NCBI GenBank assembly: GCA_026129905.1
Contig: JAHCHE010000007.1
Location: 215,553 to 279,552, forward strand
DNA length: 64,000 nt
Direction of reading: 5' to 3'
From: Bryobacteraceae bacterium
GTDB lineage: Bacteria; Acidobacteriota; Terriglobia; Bryobacterales; Bryobacteraceae
The translations under genes and the position numbers were made by a program. Positions 45,548-54,211 of the stretch are shown in pieces. Under the pieces are notes generated by a model, which saw only the letters and a list, made by a program, of their open reading frames with translations, made no database searches and was not told the origin of the DNA. How positions within the stretch are numbered: position 1 is the first letter of the stretch; each line of letters begins with the position of its first letter.

Positions 45548-47797
45548 TCAGGTGCCTTCAGGTCTAGACGGCTCTCGGGAATTCCCGTGATAGTATTTCC
45601 TGTAATAGCCGTAGTAATAGTAACTATCGCTGATCTGCTTGTGAACTTCGTTCAGCGCTAAACCGACGACGTTGGCCCTCAGCCTTCGAAGCGTGATTAT
45701 TACCGAGTTTACCGCTTTTCGGTTCGTTTGGCCGGCGCGGGTCACGACCACGACGCCGTCGACGGCGGTGGCCATTTGGAGGGGTTCGGCGAAACCTAAG
45801 AGCGGGGGGGCGTCGAGGATGACGAGGTCGTATTCGCGGGCGGCTTCATCGATGAGTTGGACGAGGCCGCGGCCGATGACGTCGGCGGCGCGGTGGCTCG
45901 GGGGGCCGGCCGGGAGGACGTCGAGATTCGGGAGTCCTTCGGGCTTCACCAGGGCCTGCTTCCAGTGGAGTTCGCCGGCCAGGGCGCAGGAGAGGCCGAT
46001 GTTGCCGGGGAGGTTGAAGCGGCGATGGACGCTCGGGCGGCGGAGGTCGCCGTCGATCAGCAGCGTTCGGCTGTTCTGCTGGGAGTGGGCGATCGCCAGG
46101 TAGAACGCCGTCGTCGATTTGCCTTCGCCGGGGGAGGCGGAGGTGATCAGCAGGGAACGCACGCGGCGGTCGAAGTCCGCTAGCAGAATCGAGTTGCGTA
46201 GGGTGCGGATCGCTTCTCCGTAGCTGGAGACGGAAGAATCAGAGGAGCCGTTGAGGGCGAGGGCGGCGCGGTGGTCGCCGTTGGACTTGGGGTCGGCGGC
46301 CGCGGCGGCGGCGAGGCGGCCTTTCCAGCTCTTCACCATCGGGAGGGTGCCAACAACCTGGGTGTTCATCGTGCGGGATACCTGCTCCGGGTCGCGGACG
46401 GTGTTGTCGAGGTGGTCGGCGGCGATGGCGGCGCCGGCAGCGAGGAAGGCGGAGAGGATGAACGCGACGAGGGTATTGATGCCTTTGCGGGGGAAGACGG
46501 GCTTGGGTCCGGGCAACGCGGGGTCGGCGATGCGGGCGCCGTTGTTGTGGATGCTCGCGTTGATGGTGGACTCCTTGATGCGGCGGAGGAGTTCCTCGTA
46601 GAGCCGCTTGTCGCCTTCGGCTTCGCGCTTGAGGTTCTGGTATTCGAAGGAACGGGCGTTGAGGCTGTCGAACTCGGCCTTGCTTTTGGTGAATTCGCGG
46701 GCGAGCATCTGCTCGCGGTCGAGGGCGGTGTGGAACTCGATTTCGCCGCGCTGGACGATGTTCCGGCTGGTGGCGTCGAGCAGTTGTTTGACCTCCTCGA
46801 CGCGGGCGGCGGCGAGCTGGAATTCGGGGTGGTTGGGGCCGTAGTGGAGCTTGACCTCGGCGAGTTTCTGGCTGGCCTGGTTGTAGTCCTCGGTGAGCTT
46901 GACGAGGGCTTCGCGCTGGGAGGAGGTATGGGCGGCCTGCAGGGCGCCGGAGGAGAGGGCGCGGAAGGAGGCTTCCTTTTCGACGCGGTCGCTCTGGGCC
47001 TTGGTGAATTCCGTGTTGAGTTCGAGGAGGCGGGCGGAGAGGAGGGTGGTTTTCTCCTCGGGATTGATGATGTTGAGCTCGCGCTCGAAGGAGGCGAGGG
47101 CGTTGCCGGAGCGCTCCATTTTAGCGCGGAGTTCCTCGAGCTGGCGCTCCATGAAGGTGGAGAGGCCGACGGCGGCCTGGTAGCGGATTTTGTAGGTGTG
47201 CTCGAGGTAGGAGCGGGCGATGGCGTTGGCGGCGTCGGCGGCGAGCTGGCGGTCGGGGGAGCGGTAGGAGATCTTGAGCAGGTAGGTGTTGGGGGGGCGC
47301 TTGATTTCCAGGTTGCGGAGGCGGACGGGGGTTGTGGGGTCGAAGACGGGCTTGCCGAAGACGGAGTCGAGGAGGGATTCCTCGCGCTCGAAGAGGCGGT
47401 ACTTGAGGGCGACGGGACGGAGGACGGAGTCGGACTCGATGAGGTCGACCTGGGTGGCGAGGAACTGGTCGGCGTCGTTGAGGAAGGGCTGTAGGGCTTC
47501 CTGGCCGACGATGCCGGAAGGGGAGGAGCGGTCGATGTCGACGGTGGCGGTGGACTCGTAGATGGGGGTGAGGCGGTAGGAAACGATGAGGGTGGCGAGG
47601 GTGCAGGCGATGACGAAGGCCAGCATTTTGAAAAGATGGCGGCGGAGGATGAAGAGGTAGTGCGCGAGGGGGACGCTGGGCTCGCCGGGATTCATGTCCC
47701 ACCAGGCGGGGGCGAGGGGGTAATAGGTGGGCGCGTGTTCGCGGACCGCTGTGAGGGTTTGGGGGTGGTCGGGCCGGGCTGGGGTGATGTGCTGCAT
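45548..47797 (-). CDS. Wzc/GumC-ExoP-type chain-length determinant and tyrosine kinase
   Basis: The 749-residue protein contains two transmembrane helices (near residues 60-80 and 440-460) bracketing a long coiled-coil periplasmic region with a Wzz domain. The cytoplasmic BY-kinase domain follows: Walker A SASPGEGKSTTAF, Walker A' TLLIDGDLRRP and Walker B LVILDAPPLLG. A tyrosine cluster (YYYYGYYRKYY) ends the protein and is the expected autophosphorylation site. It controls polymer length and export with Wza. ATG 47797 has AAGGAG five bases upstream. Confidence 0.93.
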   Translation of the reverse strand: MQHITPARPDHPQTLTAVREHAPTYYPLAPAWWDMNPGEPSVPLAHYLFILRRHLFKMLAFVIACTLATLIVSYRLTPIYESTATVDIDRSSPSGIVGQEALQPFLNDADQFLATQVDLIESDSVLRPVALKYRLFEREESLLDSVFGKPVFDPTTPVRLRNLEIKRPPNTYLLKISYRSPDRQLAADAANAIARSYLEHTYKIRYQAAVGLSTFMERQLEELRAKMERSGNALASFERELNIINPEEKTTLLSARLLELNTEFTKAQSDRVEKEASFRALSSGALQAAHTSSQREALVKLTEDYNQASQKLAEVKLHYGPNHPEFQLAAARVEEVKQLLDATSRNIVQRGEIEFHTALDREQMLAREFTKSKAEFDSLNARSFEYQNLKREAEGDKRLYEELLRRIKESTINASIHNNGARIADPALPGPKPVFPRKGINTLVAFILSAFLAAGAAIAADHLDNTVRDPEQVSRTMNTQVVGTLPMVKSWKGRLAAAAAADPKSNGDHRAALALNGSSDSSVSSYGEAIRTLRNSILLADFDRRVRSLLITSASPGEGKSTTAFYLAIAHSQQNSRTLLIDGDLRRPSVHRRFNLPGNIGLSCALAGELHWKQALVKPEGLPNLDVLPAGPPSHRAADVIGRGLVQLIDEAAREYDLVILDAPPLLGFAEPLQMATAVDGVVVVTRAGQTNRKAVNSVIITLRRLRANVVGLALNEVHKQISDSYYYYGYYRKYYHGNSREPSRPEGT

Positions 47798-47813
47798 TTG
47801 TCTCCTTTCAGGC

Positions 47814-47851
47814 GTCCGCAGGAGTGCGGACACGGCACGCTGAGAGCGTGC
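47814..47851 (-). repeat. Two tandem hairpins, possible divergent member of the hairpin family
   Basis: GTCCGCA/TGCGGAC (47814-47831, loop GGAG) is followed by GCACGCT/AGCGTGC (47835-47851, loop GAG) and the tail GCTACG. The second stem keeps the GCA...3-nt loop...TGC frame and length of the other copies but with a different inner stem and tail. It occupies the gap between the Wza- and Wzc-like genes, where it could tune relative expression. Confidence 0.5.
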
Positions 47852-47857
47852 GCTACG

Positions 47858-48790
47858 TCAGCGGCGCCAGATGAGGACGCCGGAGGCGGTGGAGGCTCCG
47901 AATCCGACGGCGCGGTCGATGACGCTAATGGTGGCCCGTTTGCCGGTGTTATCGGGGATGTAGAGGATATCGTTGATGAGCAAGGGCATGTCGGGGGCTT
48001 CGCGCTTCATGATTTTCGCGAGCTCGATGAGGATTTCGCGCTTGACGCCGGTGTCGGCCTCCTGGCGGTAGATGTAGGCCTGCTTCTGGGCGTAGGGGGC
48101 GAGGCCTTCGGCGACGGCGAGGAGGCGGAGGACGGTGGCGTCCTTGGGATCGGGAAACGGGTAGGCGCCGGGCTTCTTGACATTACCGACGACGAAGACG
48201 CGGCCGGCTTCGGGGACGCGGATTTCCTCGCCGCCGTTGAGGGAGAGGTTGAGCTCGGGGTTGGCCGCGTCGATGAGGCCGTGGATGGGGATGCGGCGGA
48301 TGAGGGGCTTGAGGTCGTCGTCGAGCTTGGGGACCGTGACAAGGATTTCCTGGGCGGCGTGGGGGGCGAGACCTTCGGCCTTGGCGAGGGCGTCGAGGAG
48401 CGTAACGCGGCCGACGGCCTGGAAGGTGAGGGGCTTGTTGACGGCGCCCATGACGCTGATGGGGCGGCTGGCGTATTCGGCGATGGTGACCTTGACGATG
48501 GGGTTGACGAGGATGCCCTCGGACTTGAGGGCGGCGGCGATGGCGCGTTCGAGTTCGCGGGGCATGAGGCCGGCGGCGGAGACGGGTTCGGCGAGGAGGG
48601 GGAGGTCGATGGCGCCGGTGGAATCGACGCGGACGGTGCGGGTGAGTTCGGGGGAGCGGTAGACGGAGACGGCGATGAGGTCGTCGACGCCGATGGGCTG
48701 AGAGGGGAGATTTGACTTTCCGGCGTCGTCCATCACCTGGGCGGACAACGCTGAAGCGCCGAGGGCGAAGAGAAGAAGAAAGATTCTCAT
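47858..48790 (-). CDS. Polysaccharide export outer-membrane protein (Wza-like)
   Basis: A 310-residue secreted protein with signal peptide MRIFLLLFALGASALSAQ. It has the poly_export domain (IGVDDLIAVSVYRSPELTRTVRVDSTGAIDLPLL) and SLBB-like repeats (ISVMGAVNKPLTFQ, VFVVGNVKKPGAYPF). No lipobox cysteine is visible, unlike enterobacterial Wza. It forms the outer-membrane exit for the polymer with the Wzc-like protein. ATG 48790 overlaps the stop of the small ribbon-helix-helix gene (ATGA). Confidence 0.92.
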   Translation of the reverse strand: MRIFLLLFALGASALSAQVMDDAGKSNLPSQPIGVDDLIAVSVYRSPELTRTVRVDSTGAIDLPLLAEPVSAAGLMPRELERAIAAALKSEGILVNPIVKVTIAEYASRPISVMGAVNKPLTFQAVGRVTLLDALAKAEGLAPHAAQEILVTVPKLDDDLKPLIRRIPIHGLIDAANPELNLSLNGGEEIRVPEAGRVFVVGNVKKPGAYPFPDPKDATVLRLLAVAEGLAPYAQKQAYIYRQEADTGVKREILIELAKIMKREAPDMPLLINDILYIPDNTGKRATISVIDRAVGFGASTASGVLIWRR

Positions 48791-49053
48791 GATTGATTCG
48801 AGTCCGCGAGTCGTTTCAGGAGCGAGTTGATCTGGCGCACGGCGGATTGCAGCTCGGAGAGGCGGCGTTCGAAGACCGTGAGCCGGGAGTGAAGGCCGTC
48901 GGCGGGGGAGGAGGCTTTGTCGAGGAGTTCCTTGCGTGTGAAGTCGGAGATGGAGCGGGCGCCGGTGGAAGAGCAGGCCTTCTGAAGGCGCCGATATTCG
49001 TCCTGGGTAAGGCGAAACACCACGATACGATCTCTGCGTTTGAGGATGGACAC
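48787..49053 (-). CDS. Small ribbon-helix-helix-like protein heading the exopolysaccharide operon
   Basis: The 88-residue protein begins SILKRRDRIVVFRLTQDEYRRLQKACSSTGARSISDFTRKELL, a beta strand followed by two helices as in MobC/CopG-type ribbon-helix-helix proteins. A C-terminal heptad-like helix (LTVFERRLSELQSAVRQINSLLKRL) would form a coiled coil. The start is GTG and lacks a clear ribosome site. It overlaps the Wza-like gene by ATGA. Position and fold suggest a transcriptional regulator of this operon; an 18-bp palindrome lies 79 bases upstream. Confidence 0.7.
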   Translation of the reverse strand: MSILKRRDRIVVFRLTQDEYRRLQKACSSTGARSISDFTRKELLDKASSPADGLHSRLTVFERRLSELQSAVRQINSLLKRLADSNQS

Positions 49054-49131
49054 GGGGAGCGGGTTCGGAGGAATGGGACAAGCTACCGCCCCTTCAGTCC
49101 CATTTGGCGGGGCTGACGGGGGCGCTCTTAC

Positions 49132-49149
49132 GTATTACGAATGTAATAC
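49132..49149. promoter_or_regulatory. Perfect palindrome in the divergent promoter region
   Basis: GTATTACGAATGTAATAC is a 7-4-7 perfect inverted repeat, AT-rich within a GC-rich background. It lies between the minus-strand exopolysaccharide operon and the plus-strand acyl-activating enzyme operon. It is a good candidate operator for a dimeric repressor, perhaps the ribbon-helix-helix protein coded next to it. Confidence 0.55.
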
Positions 49150-49182
49150 ACCAGGTGGAGGGAAGCTGTCAATAGGGAACAA

Positions 49183-50298
49183 GTGGAGAAGGAGGTGAGT
49201 TTCAGAAGGCGTGTGCAATACTTTTATGTGATGAAAGAACGAGTTGGGGAGGCGCGGAGGGCGCTGGATGCGTGGGTGCGTGAGGTGGTGGCGTGGCACT
49301 TCGACCCTGCGACGGGGTGTCCATTCTGGCTCGACTACGCGGCGCGGCTGGACTGGGACCCCAGAAAAGAAATACGAGCATATGACGACCTGGGGATGTT
49401 TGGCAACTTCCAGGACGAATGGCTGCGGGGCGGTCCGGTGCGGCGGTGGGTTCCGAAGGGCTACGCGGAACGGCCGGTGTACGTATTCGAGACGGGCGGG
49501 ACGACGGGGGTTCCGAAATCGCGGATAAACATCGACGATTTTCGGATCGATTACGAGATTTTCAGCGAGCGGCTGCCGGAGGAGCATTTTCCGAAGGGGG
49601 CGGACTGGCTGATGGTGGGTCCGACGGGGCCGCGGCGGCTGCGGCTGGCGGTGGAGCACCTAGCGCAGCACCGGGGCGGGATCTGTTTTCTGGTGGACCT
49701 GGATCCGCGGTGGTTCATCAAGCTGCTAAAGATGGGCGAGCGGGAGATGGCGGAGCGGTACAAGTGGCACGTAATCGACCAGGCGCTCACGTTGATGCGG
49801 GCCCACGATGGCATACAGTGTCTGTTCACCACGCCGCGGCTGCTGGAAGCGCTGTGCGAAAAGGTGTCGCTGAAGAAGATGGGGATCAAGGGCATCTTCT
49901 GCGGGGGCACGGAGATGACGCCGCAGTTTCACCGGTTCGCGGTGGAGGAACTGCTGGACGGGGTGTACTTCGCGCCGACGTACGGCAACACGCTGATGGG
50001 GCTGGCGACGCACAAGCCGCCGGCGCCGGAAGATAATTACGCGATTATTTACTATCCGCCGGCGCCGCGGGCGATGATCGAGGTGGTGGATCCGGAGCGG
50101 CCGGAGCGGGTGGTGGAATACGGCGAGACGGGGCGGGTGCGGCTGACGACGCTGACGAAGGAATTCTTCATGCCGCGGTTTCTGGAGCGGGACGAAGCGG
50201 AGCGGGAGGTTCCGTGCGAGGCGTACCCGTGGGACGGGGTGCGGAACGTGCGGCCGTTCGCGCCGCTACAGACGAAGGTGGTGGAGGGCGTGTACTGA
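49183..50298 (+). CDS. Acyl/aryl-activating enzyme (phenylacetate-CoA ligase/LuxE-like)
   Basis: The 371-residue protein has the ANL-superfamily phosphate loop YVFETGGTTGVPKS and the later motif FAPTYGNTLMGLA, with an aspartate block near ETGRVRLTTLT. It is shorter than full CoA ligases and lacks the C-terminal lysine subdomain, like LuxE acyl-protein synthetases and arylcarboxylate-activating components. The GTG at 49183 begins the open frame; an internal ATG at 49231 could be the true start. Its stop overlaps the start of an aldehyde dehydrogenase (TGATG), suggesting activation followed by reduction of a carboxylic acid. Confidence 0.7.
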   Translation: MEKEVSFRRRVQYFYVMKERVGEARRALDAWVREVVAWHFDPATGCPFWLDYAARLDWDPRKEIRAYDDLGMFGNFQDEWLRGGPVRRWVPKGYAERPVYVFETGGTTGVPKSRINIDDFRIDYEIFSERLPEEHFPKGADWLMVGPTGPRRLRLAVEHLAQHRGGICFLVDLDPRWFIKLLKMGEREMAERYKWHVIDQALTLMRAHDGIQCLFTTPRLLEALCEKVSLKKMGIKGIFCGGTEMTPQFHRFAVEELLDGVYFAPTYGNTLMGLATHKPPAPEDNYAIIYYPPAPRAMIEVVDPERPERVVEYGETGRVRLTTLTKEFFMPRFLERDEAEREVPCEAYPWDGVRNVRPFAPLQTKVVEGVY

Positions 50299-51731
50299 TG
50301 ATCCACATACCGTTACTGCGGCGAGGCAAACCGTACCGGAGCCTGGACACGGCGCGGGCAAAGCACTACCGGACGGGCGAGGTCGTGGCGGAGGTGAGCC
50401 AGGCCAACAGCGGATTGATCCGCCGGGACCTAATGGGGCAGGCGAGCGCGCGGGCGGCGCTGGCGCGAATTCCGGCGCGGGAATTGATGGCAATTTCAAG
50501 GCGGGCGGCGCGTCATTTCATGGAGGACGAGCTGCCGCTGGGCGAGACGACGCAGACGCCTCAGCAGTACGTGGAGCAGCTTTCGGCGACAACGGGGCTG
50601 CCGTACGCGATGGCGCGGCGGAACATGGAGAAAATCCGGACCGTTCTGGACAAAGTGGATGAGGTGATCGGCGGGTTGACGCGCCACCTGGATCCACGGG
50701 TGCTGGACGAAGGCTTCGGCGAAGAGGGCGGGACGGCGATGAGCTACTATCCGTGCGCGGACACGCTCGGGGTGGTGCTGCCGAGCAATTCGCCCGGGGT
50801 GCACGCGCTTTGGGCGCCGGCGACCGCGCTGAAGATGCCGCTGGCGCTGAAGCCGGGGAGCGCGGAGCCGTGGACGCCGTACCGGATGATCCAGGCGTTC
50901 CTGAAGGCGGGGGCGCCGGAGGAGGCGTTCGGCTACTATCCGGCGGACCACGCGGGCGGGACGGAGATCCTGCGGCAGTGCGGCCGGGGGATGGTGTTCG
51001 GCGACACGGCGACCACCAAGCCATGGGCGGGTGACCGGCGGGTGGAAGTGCATGGTCCGGGGTATAGCAAGATCGTGATCGGCGAGGACGCGATCGACCG
51101 GTGGGAAGAGTACCTGGACGCGATGGCGGCGTCGGTGGTGGAGAATTCCGGGCGGTCGTGCGTGAACGCGTCGGGGATCTGGGTTCCGCGGCGGGCGGAG
51201 GAGATCGCGGAGGCGCTGGCGGAGAGGCTGGCGCGGGTGATGCCTCGGGACGCGGCGGACGAGGAGGCGCAGATCGCGCCGTTCGCCAACCGGGACGTGG
51301 CGGAGCGGATCTCGGCCATGATCGACCAGGACCTGGCGGGGACGGCGGCGCGGGAGGTGACGGCGGAGCGGCGGGGGAGCGGGCGGCTGGCGGACTGGCA
51401 GGGTTCCCGGTACCTGCTGCCGACGGTGGTGTTGTGCGACCGGGAGCACGCGCTGGCGAACCGGGAATTTCTGTTTCCGTTCGCGAGCGTGGTGGAGGTT
51501 CCCGAGAGCGCGCTGCCGGAGGCGCTGGGGCACACGCTGGTGTTGACGGCGATCACGGAAAACCAAGAGTTGCTGAGGCGGCTGCTGGCGTCGCCGCTGG
51601 TGGGACGGCTGAACATCGGGGCGATTCCGACGGTGCGGATCGCGTGGGACCAGCCGCACGAGGGAAACCTGTTCGAGCACCTGTACGCGCGGCGGGCGTT
51701 TCAGAGGAAGGAGGACCGGACGGCGGCGTGA
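50298..51731 (+). CDS. Aldehyde dehydrogenase superfamily protein, probable acyl/aryl reductase
   Basis: The 477-residue protein has the aldehyde dehydrogenase fold: LGVVLPSNSPGVHALWAPATALKMPLALKPGSAEPWTP for cofactor/substrate positioning, and the catalytic cysteine in NSGRSCVNASGIWVPRRAEE. Its pairing with the acyl-activating enzyme upstream (one-base overlap) resembles LuxC/LuxE, in which an activated acid is reduced to the aldehyde. The acid substrate is unknown. The glycosyltransferase downstream starts within its stop (GTGA). Confidence 0.8.
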   Translation: MIHIPLLRRGKPYRSLDTARAKHYRTGEVVAEVSQANSGLIRRDLMGQASARAALARIPARELMAISRRAARHFMEDELPLGETTQTPQQYVEQLSATTGLPYAMARRNMEKIRTVLDKVDEVIGGLTRHLDPRVLDEGFGEEGGTAMSYYPCADTLGVVLPSNSPGVHALWAPATALKMPLALKPGSAEPWTPYRMIQAFLKAGAPEEAFGYYPADHAGGTEILRQCGRGMVFGDTATTKPWAGDRRVEVHGPGYSKIVIGEDAIDRWEEYLDAMAASVVENSGRSCVNASGIWVPRRAEEIAEALAERLARVMPRDAADEEAQIAPFANRDVAERISAMIDQDLAGTAAREVTAERRGSGRLADWQGSRYLLPTVVLCDREHALANREFLFPFASVVEVPESALPEALGHTLVLTAITENQELLRRLLASPLVGRLNIGAIPTVRIAWDQPHEGNLFEHLYARRAFQRKEDRTAA

Positions 51732-53053
51732 AGATTCTGAGCATTACCGCGGGCGCCGCGAACATGTACTGCGGCAGTTGCCTGCGGGATAATGCGCTGG
51801 CGGCGGAGCTGAACCGGCAGGGGCACGACGTCATTCTGACGCCGCTGTACACGCCGACGCGTACGGACGAAGAAAACGTCAGTCACGAGCGGGTGTTCTT
51901 CAGCGGAATTAATCTGTATCTCCAGCAGAAATCGGCGTTTTTTCAAAAAAGCCTGGGCGGAATGGAGCGGCTGCTGGACTCGCCGACGCTGCTGCGATGG
52001 GTTTCGTCGCGGAGCATGAGCGTGAACCCGGCGGAGCTCGGGGCGCTGACGATTTCGATGCTCGAGGGGGTGAGCGGGCCGCATCGGAAGGAAGTCGACA
52101 AGCTGCTGGAATGGGCGACGCGGGAGGCGCCGCCGGACGTGATTCACCTGCCGTACGCGCTGGTGATTTCACTGGCGGGGCCGCTGCGGGAGGGGCTGCG
52201 GCGGCCGGTGTGCTGCAGCTTGCAGGGCGAGGACCTGTTCCTGAACGGGCTTCCGGAGAAGTACCGGCGCCGGGCGATCGAGCTGATCCAGAGGCAATCG
52301 GACAACGTGGACGCTTTTCTGCCGGTGAGCGCGTTCTACGCCTCGCTGATGTCGAAATACCTTGGAATTTCCGAAGAAAAGATGTTCGTGACGCCGGCCG
52401 GGATCAACATGGACGGGCACCGTTACTCGTTCCGGAGGGAGGGGCGACGGTATAAAATCGGGTATTTTGCGAGAATCGCGCCGGAAAAGGGTTTGCACGT
52501 GCTGGCGGAAGCGTACCGGGACCTGCGCTGGCAGCGGGGGCTGGAGGGGACGACGCTGGAGGTGGCGGGGTACATGGCGCCGGAGCACGCGCGCTACCTG
52601 GCGGACATCAAAAACAAGCTGAAATCGTGGGGGCTGGCGGGGCGGATGCGGTACCGGGGCGAGCTGACGCGAGAGGAGAAGATCGACTTTCTGCAGAGCC
52701 TGGACGTGCTGTCGGTGCCGTGCACGTTCGACGAGCCGAAGGGGATGTTCGCGCTGGAGGCGATGGCGAACGGGGTACCGGTGGTGCTGCCGCGGCGGGG
52801 AGCGTTTCCGGAGATCATCGAGAACACGGGCGGCGGGGTGCTGGTGGAACCGGACAACCCGGCGAGCCTGGCCGAAGGGATCTGGTCGGTGCTGCGGGAC
52901 CGGGATTTCGCGGAGCAACTGCGGTCGGCGGGCTACGAGAACGTGCGGAAGCACTACAGCATCGAGCAGACGGCGCAACGGGCGGCGCAGATATTCCAAT
53001 GGGTGGTGGAGATGTGGAACTGGGCGCGCGTGTACGGAGCGGCGGGGAAATAG
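51728..53053 (+). CDS. Glycosyltransferase family 4
   Basis: The 441-residue protein starts at GTG 51728, overlapping the previous stop by four bases. It begins VKILSITAGAANMYCGSCLRDNALA, a pattern seen in GT4 enzymes with a conserved CGSC. The donor domain has YKIGYFARIAPEKGLHVLAEAY, VLSVPCTFDEPKGMFALEAMANGVPVVLP with the catalytic acidic residues, and GGGVLVEPDNPASLAE. It completes a three-gene operon with the acyl-activating enzyme and reductase, so it may glycosylate their product. Confidence 0.88.
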   Translation: MKILSITAGAANMYCGSCLRDNALAAELNRQGHDVILTPLYTPTRTDEENVSHERVFFSGINLYLQQKSAFFQKSLGGMERLLDSPTLLRWVSSRSMSVNPAELGALTISMLEGVSGPHRKEVDKLLEWATREAPPDVIHLPYALVISLAGPLREGLRRPVCCSLQGEDLFLNGLPEKYRRRAIELIQRQSDNVDAFLPVSAFYASLMSKYLGISEEKMFVTPAGINMDGHRYSFRREGRRYKIGYFARIAPEKGLHVLAEAYRDLRWQRGLEGTTLEVAGYMAPEHARYLADIKNKLKSWGLAGRMRYRGELTREEKIDFLQSLDVLSVPCTFDEPKGMFALEAMANGVPVVLPRRGAFPEIIENTGGGVLVEPDNPASLAEGIWSVLRDRDFAEQLRSAGYENVRKHYSIEQTAQRAAQIFQWVVEMWNWARVYGAAGK

Positions 53054-53166
53054 AGCTGTCAGCGATCAGCTATCAGCTTAAGTGAGGAAGAATTTTTTGG
53101 AACTTTGGGGCGGCGCGGGGTGAATAGCTAACAGAATCGGATGGCGAGGCGTCCAACCCAGGGCCA

Positions 53167-53715
53167 ATGCAGGCGGAAGAGCTGAGCGACGAGACGCTGC
53201 TGAGGCGGGCTCTGGAGGGAAGCGAAGGGTGCTTTGCGGCGCTTTATCGTAGACACCAGGGACGCATTTACCGGTTTGCGCTGGCAATGAGCGGTTCGGC
53301 GACGGTGGCCGAGGAGGCGACGCAGGAGGTTTTCCTGGGTCTGCTGAACGGCGAGTGCAAGTACGACCCGAGCCGCGGGCGGCCCGCGGGGTTTCTGTTG
53401 GGGGTGGCAAGGAACCTTGTTCTGCGTCACCTGTCCAGGAGCGGGCGGTACGCGGAGATGCCGGAGGACCTAGCGGGCGAGGCCGGGGAGGACATCTCGA
53501 GGCGGGAGACGATCGAGGCGGTACGGCAGGCGGTGCTTTCGCTACCGGAGAACTATCGCGAAGTGGTGGTCATGTGCGACCTGGAAGAGATGGATTACGC
53601 CGGGGCGGCGGAGGTATTGCAGTGCCCGGTGGGCACGATCCGATCGCGTTTGCACCGAGCGAGGGATCTGTTGGGGCGGAAGTTGGCGCCCGCGGCGCGG
53701 AGCAGCCGGGCATGA
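53167..53715 (+). CDS. ECF-type sigma factor
   Basis: The 182-residue protein has sigma region 2 (CFAALYRRHQGRIYRFALAMSGSATVAEEATQEVFLGLL) and region 4 (LSLPENYREVVVMCDLEEMDYAGAAEVLQCPVGTIRSRLHRARDLL). It lacks regions 1 and 3, so it is of the extracytoplasmic-function group. The next gene overlaps by ATGA and codes for a single-pass membrane protein, the likely anti-sigma partner. Together they should control a small regulon, including perhaps the secreted protein downstream. Confidence 0.93.
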   Translation: MQAEELSDETLLRRALEGSEGCFAALYRRHQGRIYRFALAMSGSATVAEEATQEVFLGLLNGECKYDPSRGRPAGFLLGVARNLVLRHLSRSGRYAEMPEDLAGEAGEDISRRETIEAVRQAVLSLPENYREVVVMCDLEEMDYAGAAEVLQCPVGTIRSRLHRARDLLGRKLAPAARSSRA

Positions 53716-54158
53716 AGACGGAGCACGAAGCGGCGGCGATCGAGGAGTTGCGGGAACTGGCGGGCGCGCTGCGGCCGTTGGAGGCGCCCGGGCGAGTCGA
53801 GCAGGCGCTGCGGGAAGCGTTCCGGAGAAGGCAGCGGCGGCGGCGCCGGATCGTGGTCCCGCTGGCGGCGGCCGCAGTGATCGCGCTGGCGGTATTGAAC
53901 CTGCTGCCGCGGCCGGAAGGTCCGCGCGCGGAGGGCGCGCCGCCGGAGACGATCGCGACGGATTACATGCCGGTGGGATTCGGCCGGCCGCTGTATCCGG
54001 GCGAATTCGTGCAAGTGGTGCGGATCAGCGTGCCGCGAATGGAGATGGTCCGCTTCGGGCTGCCGGTATTCGAGGACGGCGCCGAGGGGCGGGTACAAGC
54101 CGACGTGGTGCTGGGGGAAGACGGGATCGCCAGAGCCATCCGATTCGTACAACACTGA
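53712..54158 (+). CDS. Putative anti-sigma factor (single-pass membrane protein)
   Basis: The 148-residue protein overlaps the sigma gene (ATGA). It has a short cytoplasmic helical part (EELRELAGALRPLEAPGRVEQALREAFRRRQ), a basic stop-transfer region, one transmembrane helix (IVVPLAAAAVIALAVLNLL), and a periplasmic domain of about 80 residues. No zinc-binding HxxxCxxC anti-sigma motif is present, so the assignment rests on topology and position. It would hold the sigma factor until a signal is received. Confidence 0.65.
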   Translation: MKTEHEAAAIEELRELAGALRPLEAPGRVEQALREAFRRRQRRRRRIVVPLAAAAVIALAVLNLLPRPEGPRAEGAPPETIATDYMPVGFGRPLYPGEFVQVVRISVPRMEMVRFGLPVFEDGAEGRVQADVVLGEDGIARAIRFVQH

Positions 54159-54211
54159 CGGCGGCCGGGAGACCGGGCGCGCGCCAGCAAGTCGAGGAAG
54201 GAGTCATCGTG

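Noticed and set aside
53093..53166. Possible small gene between the GT4 gene and the sigma factor
   Set aside because: Only 74 bases, with no ribosome site and no homology.
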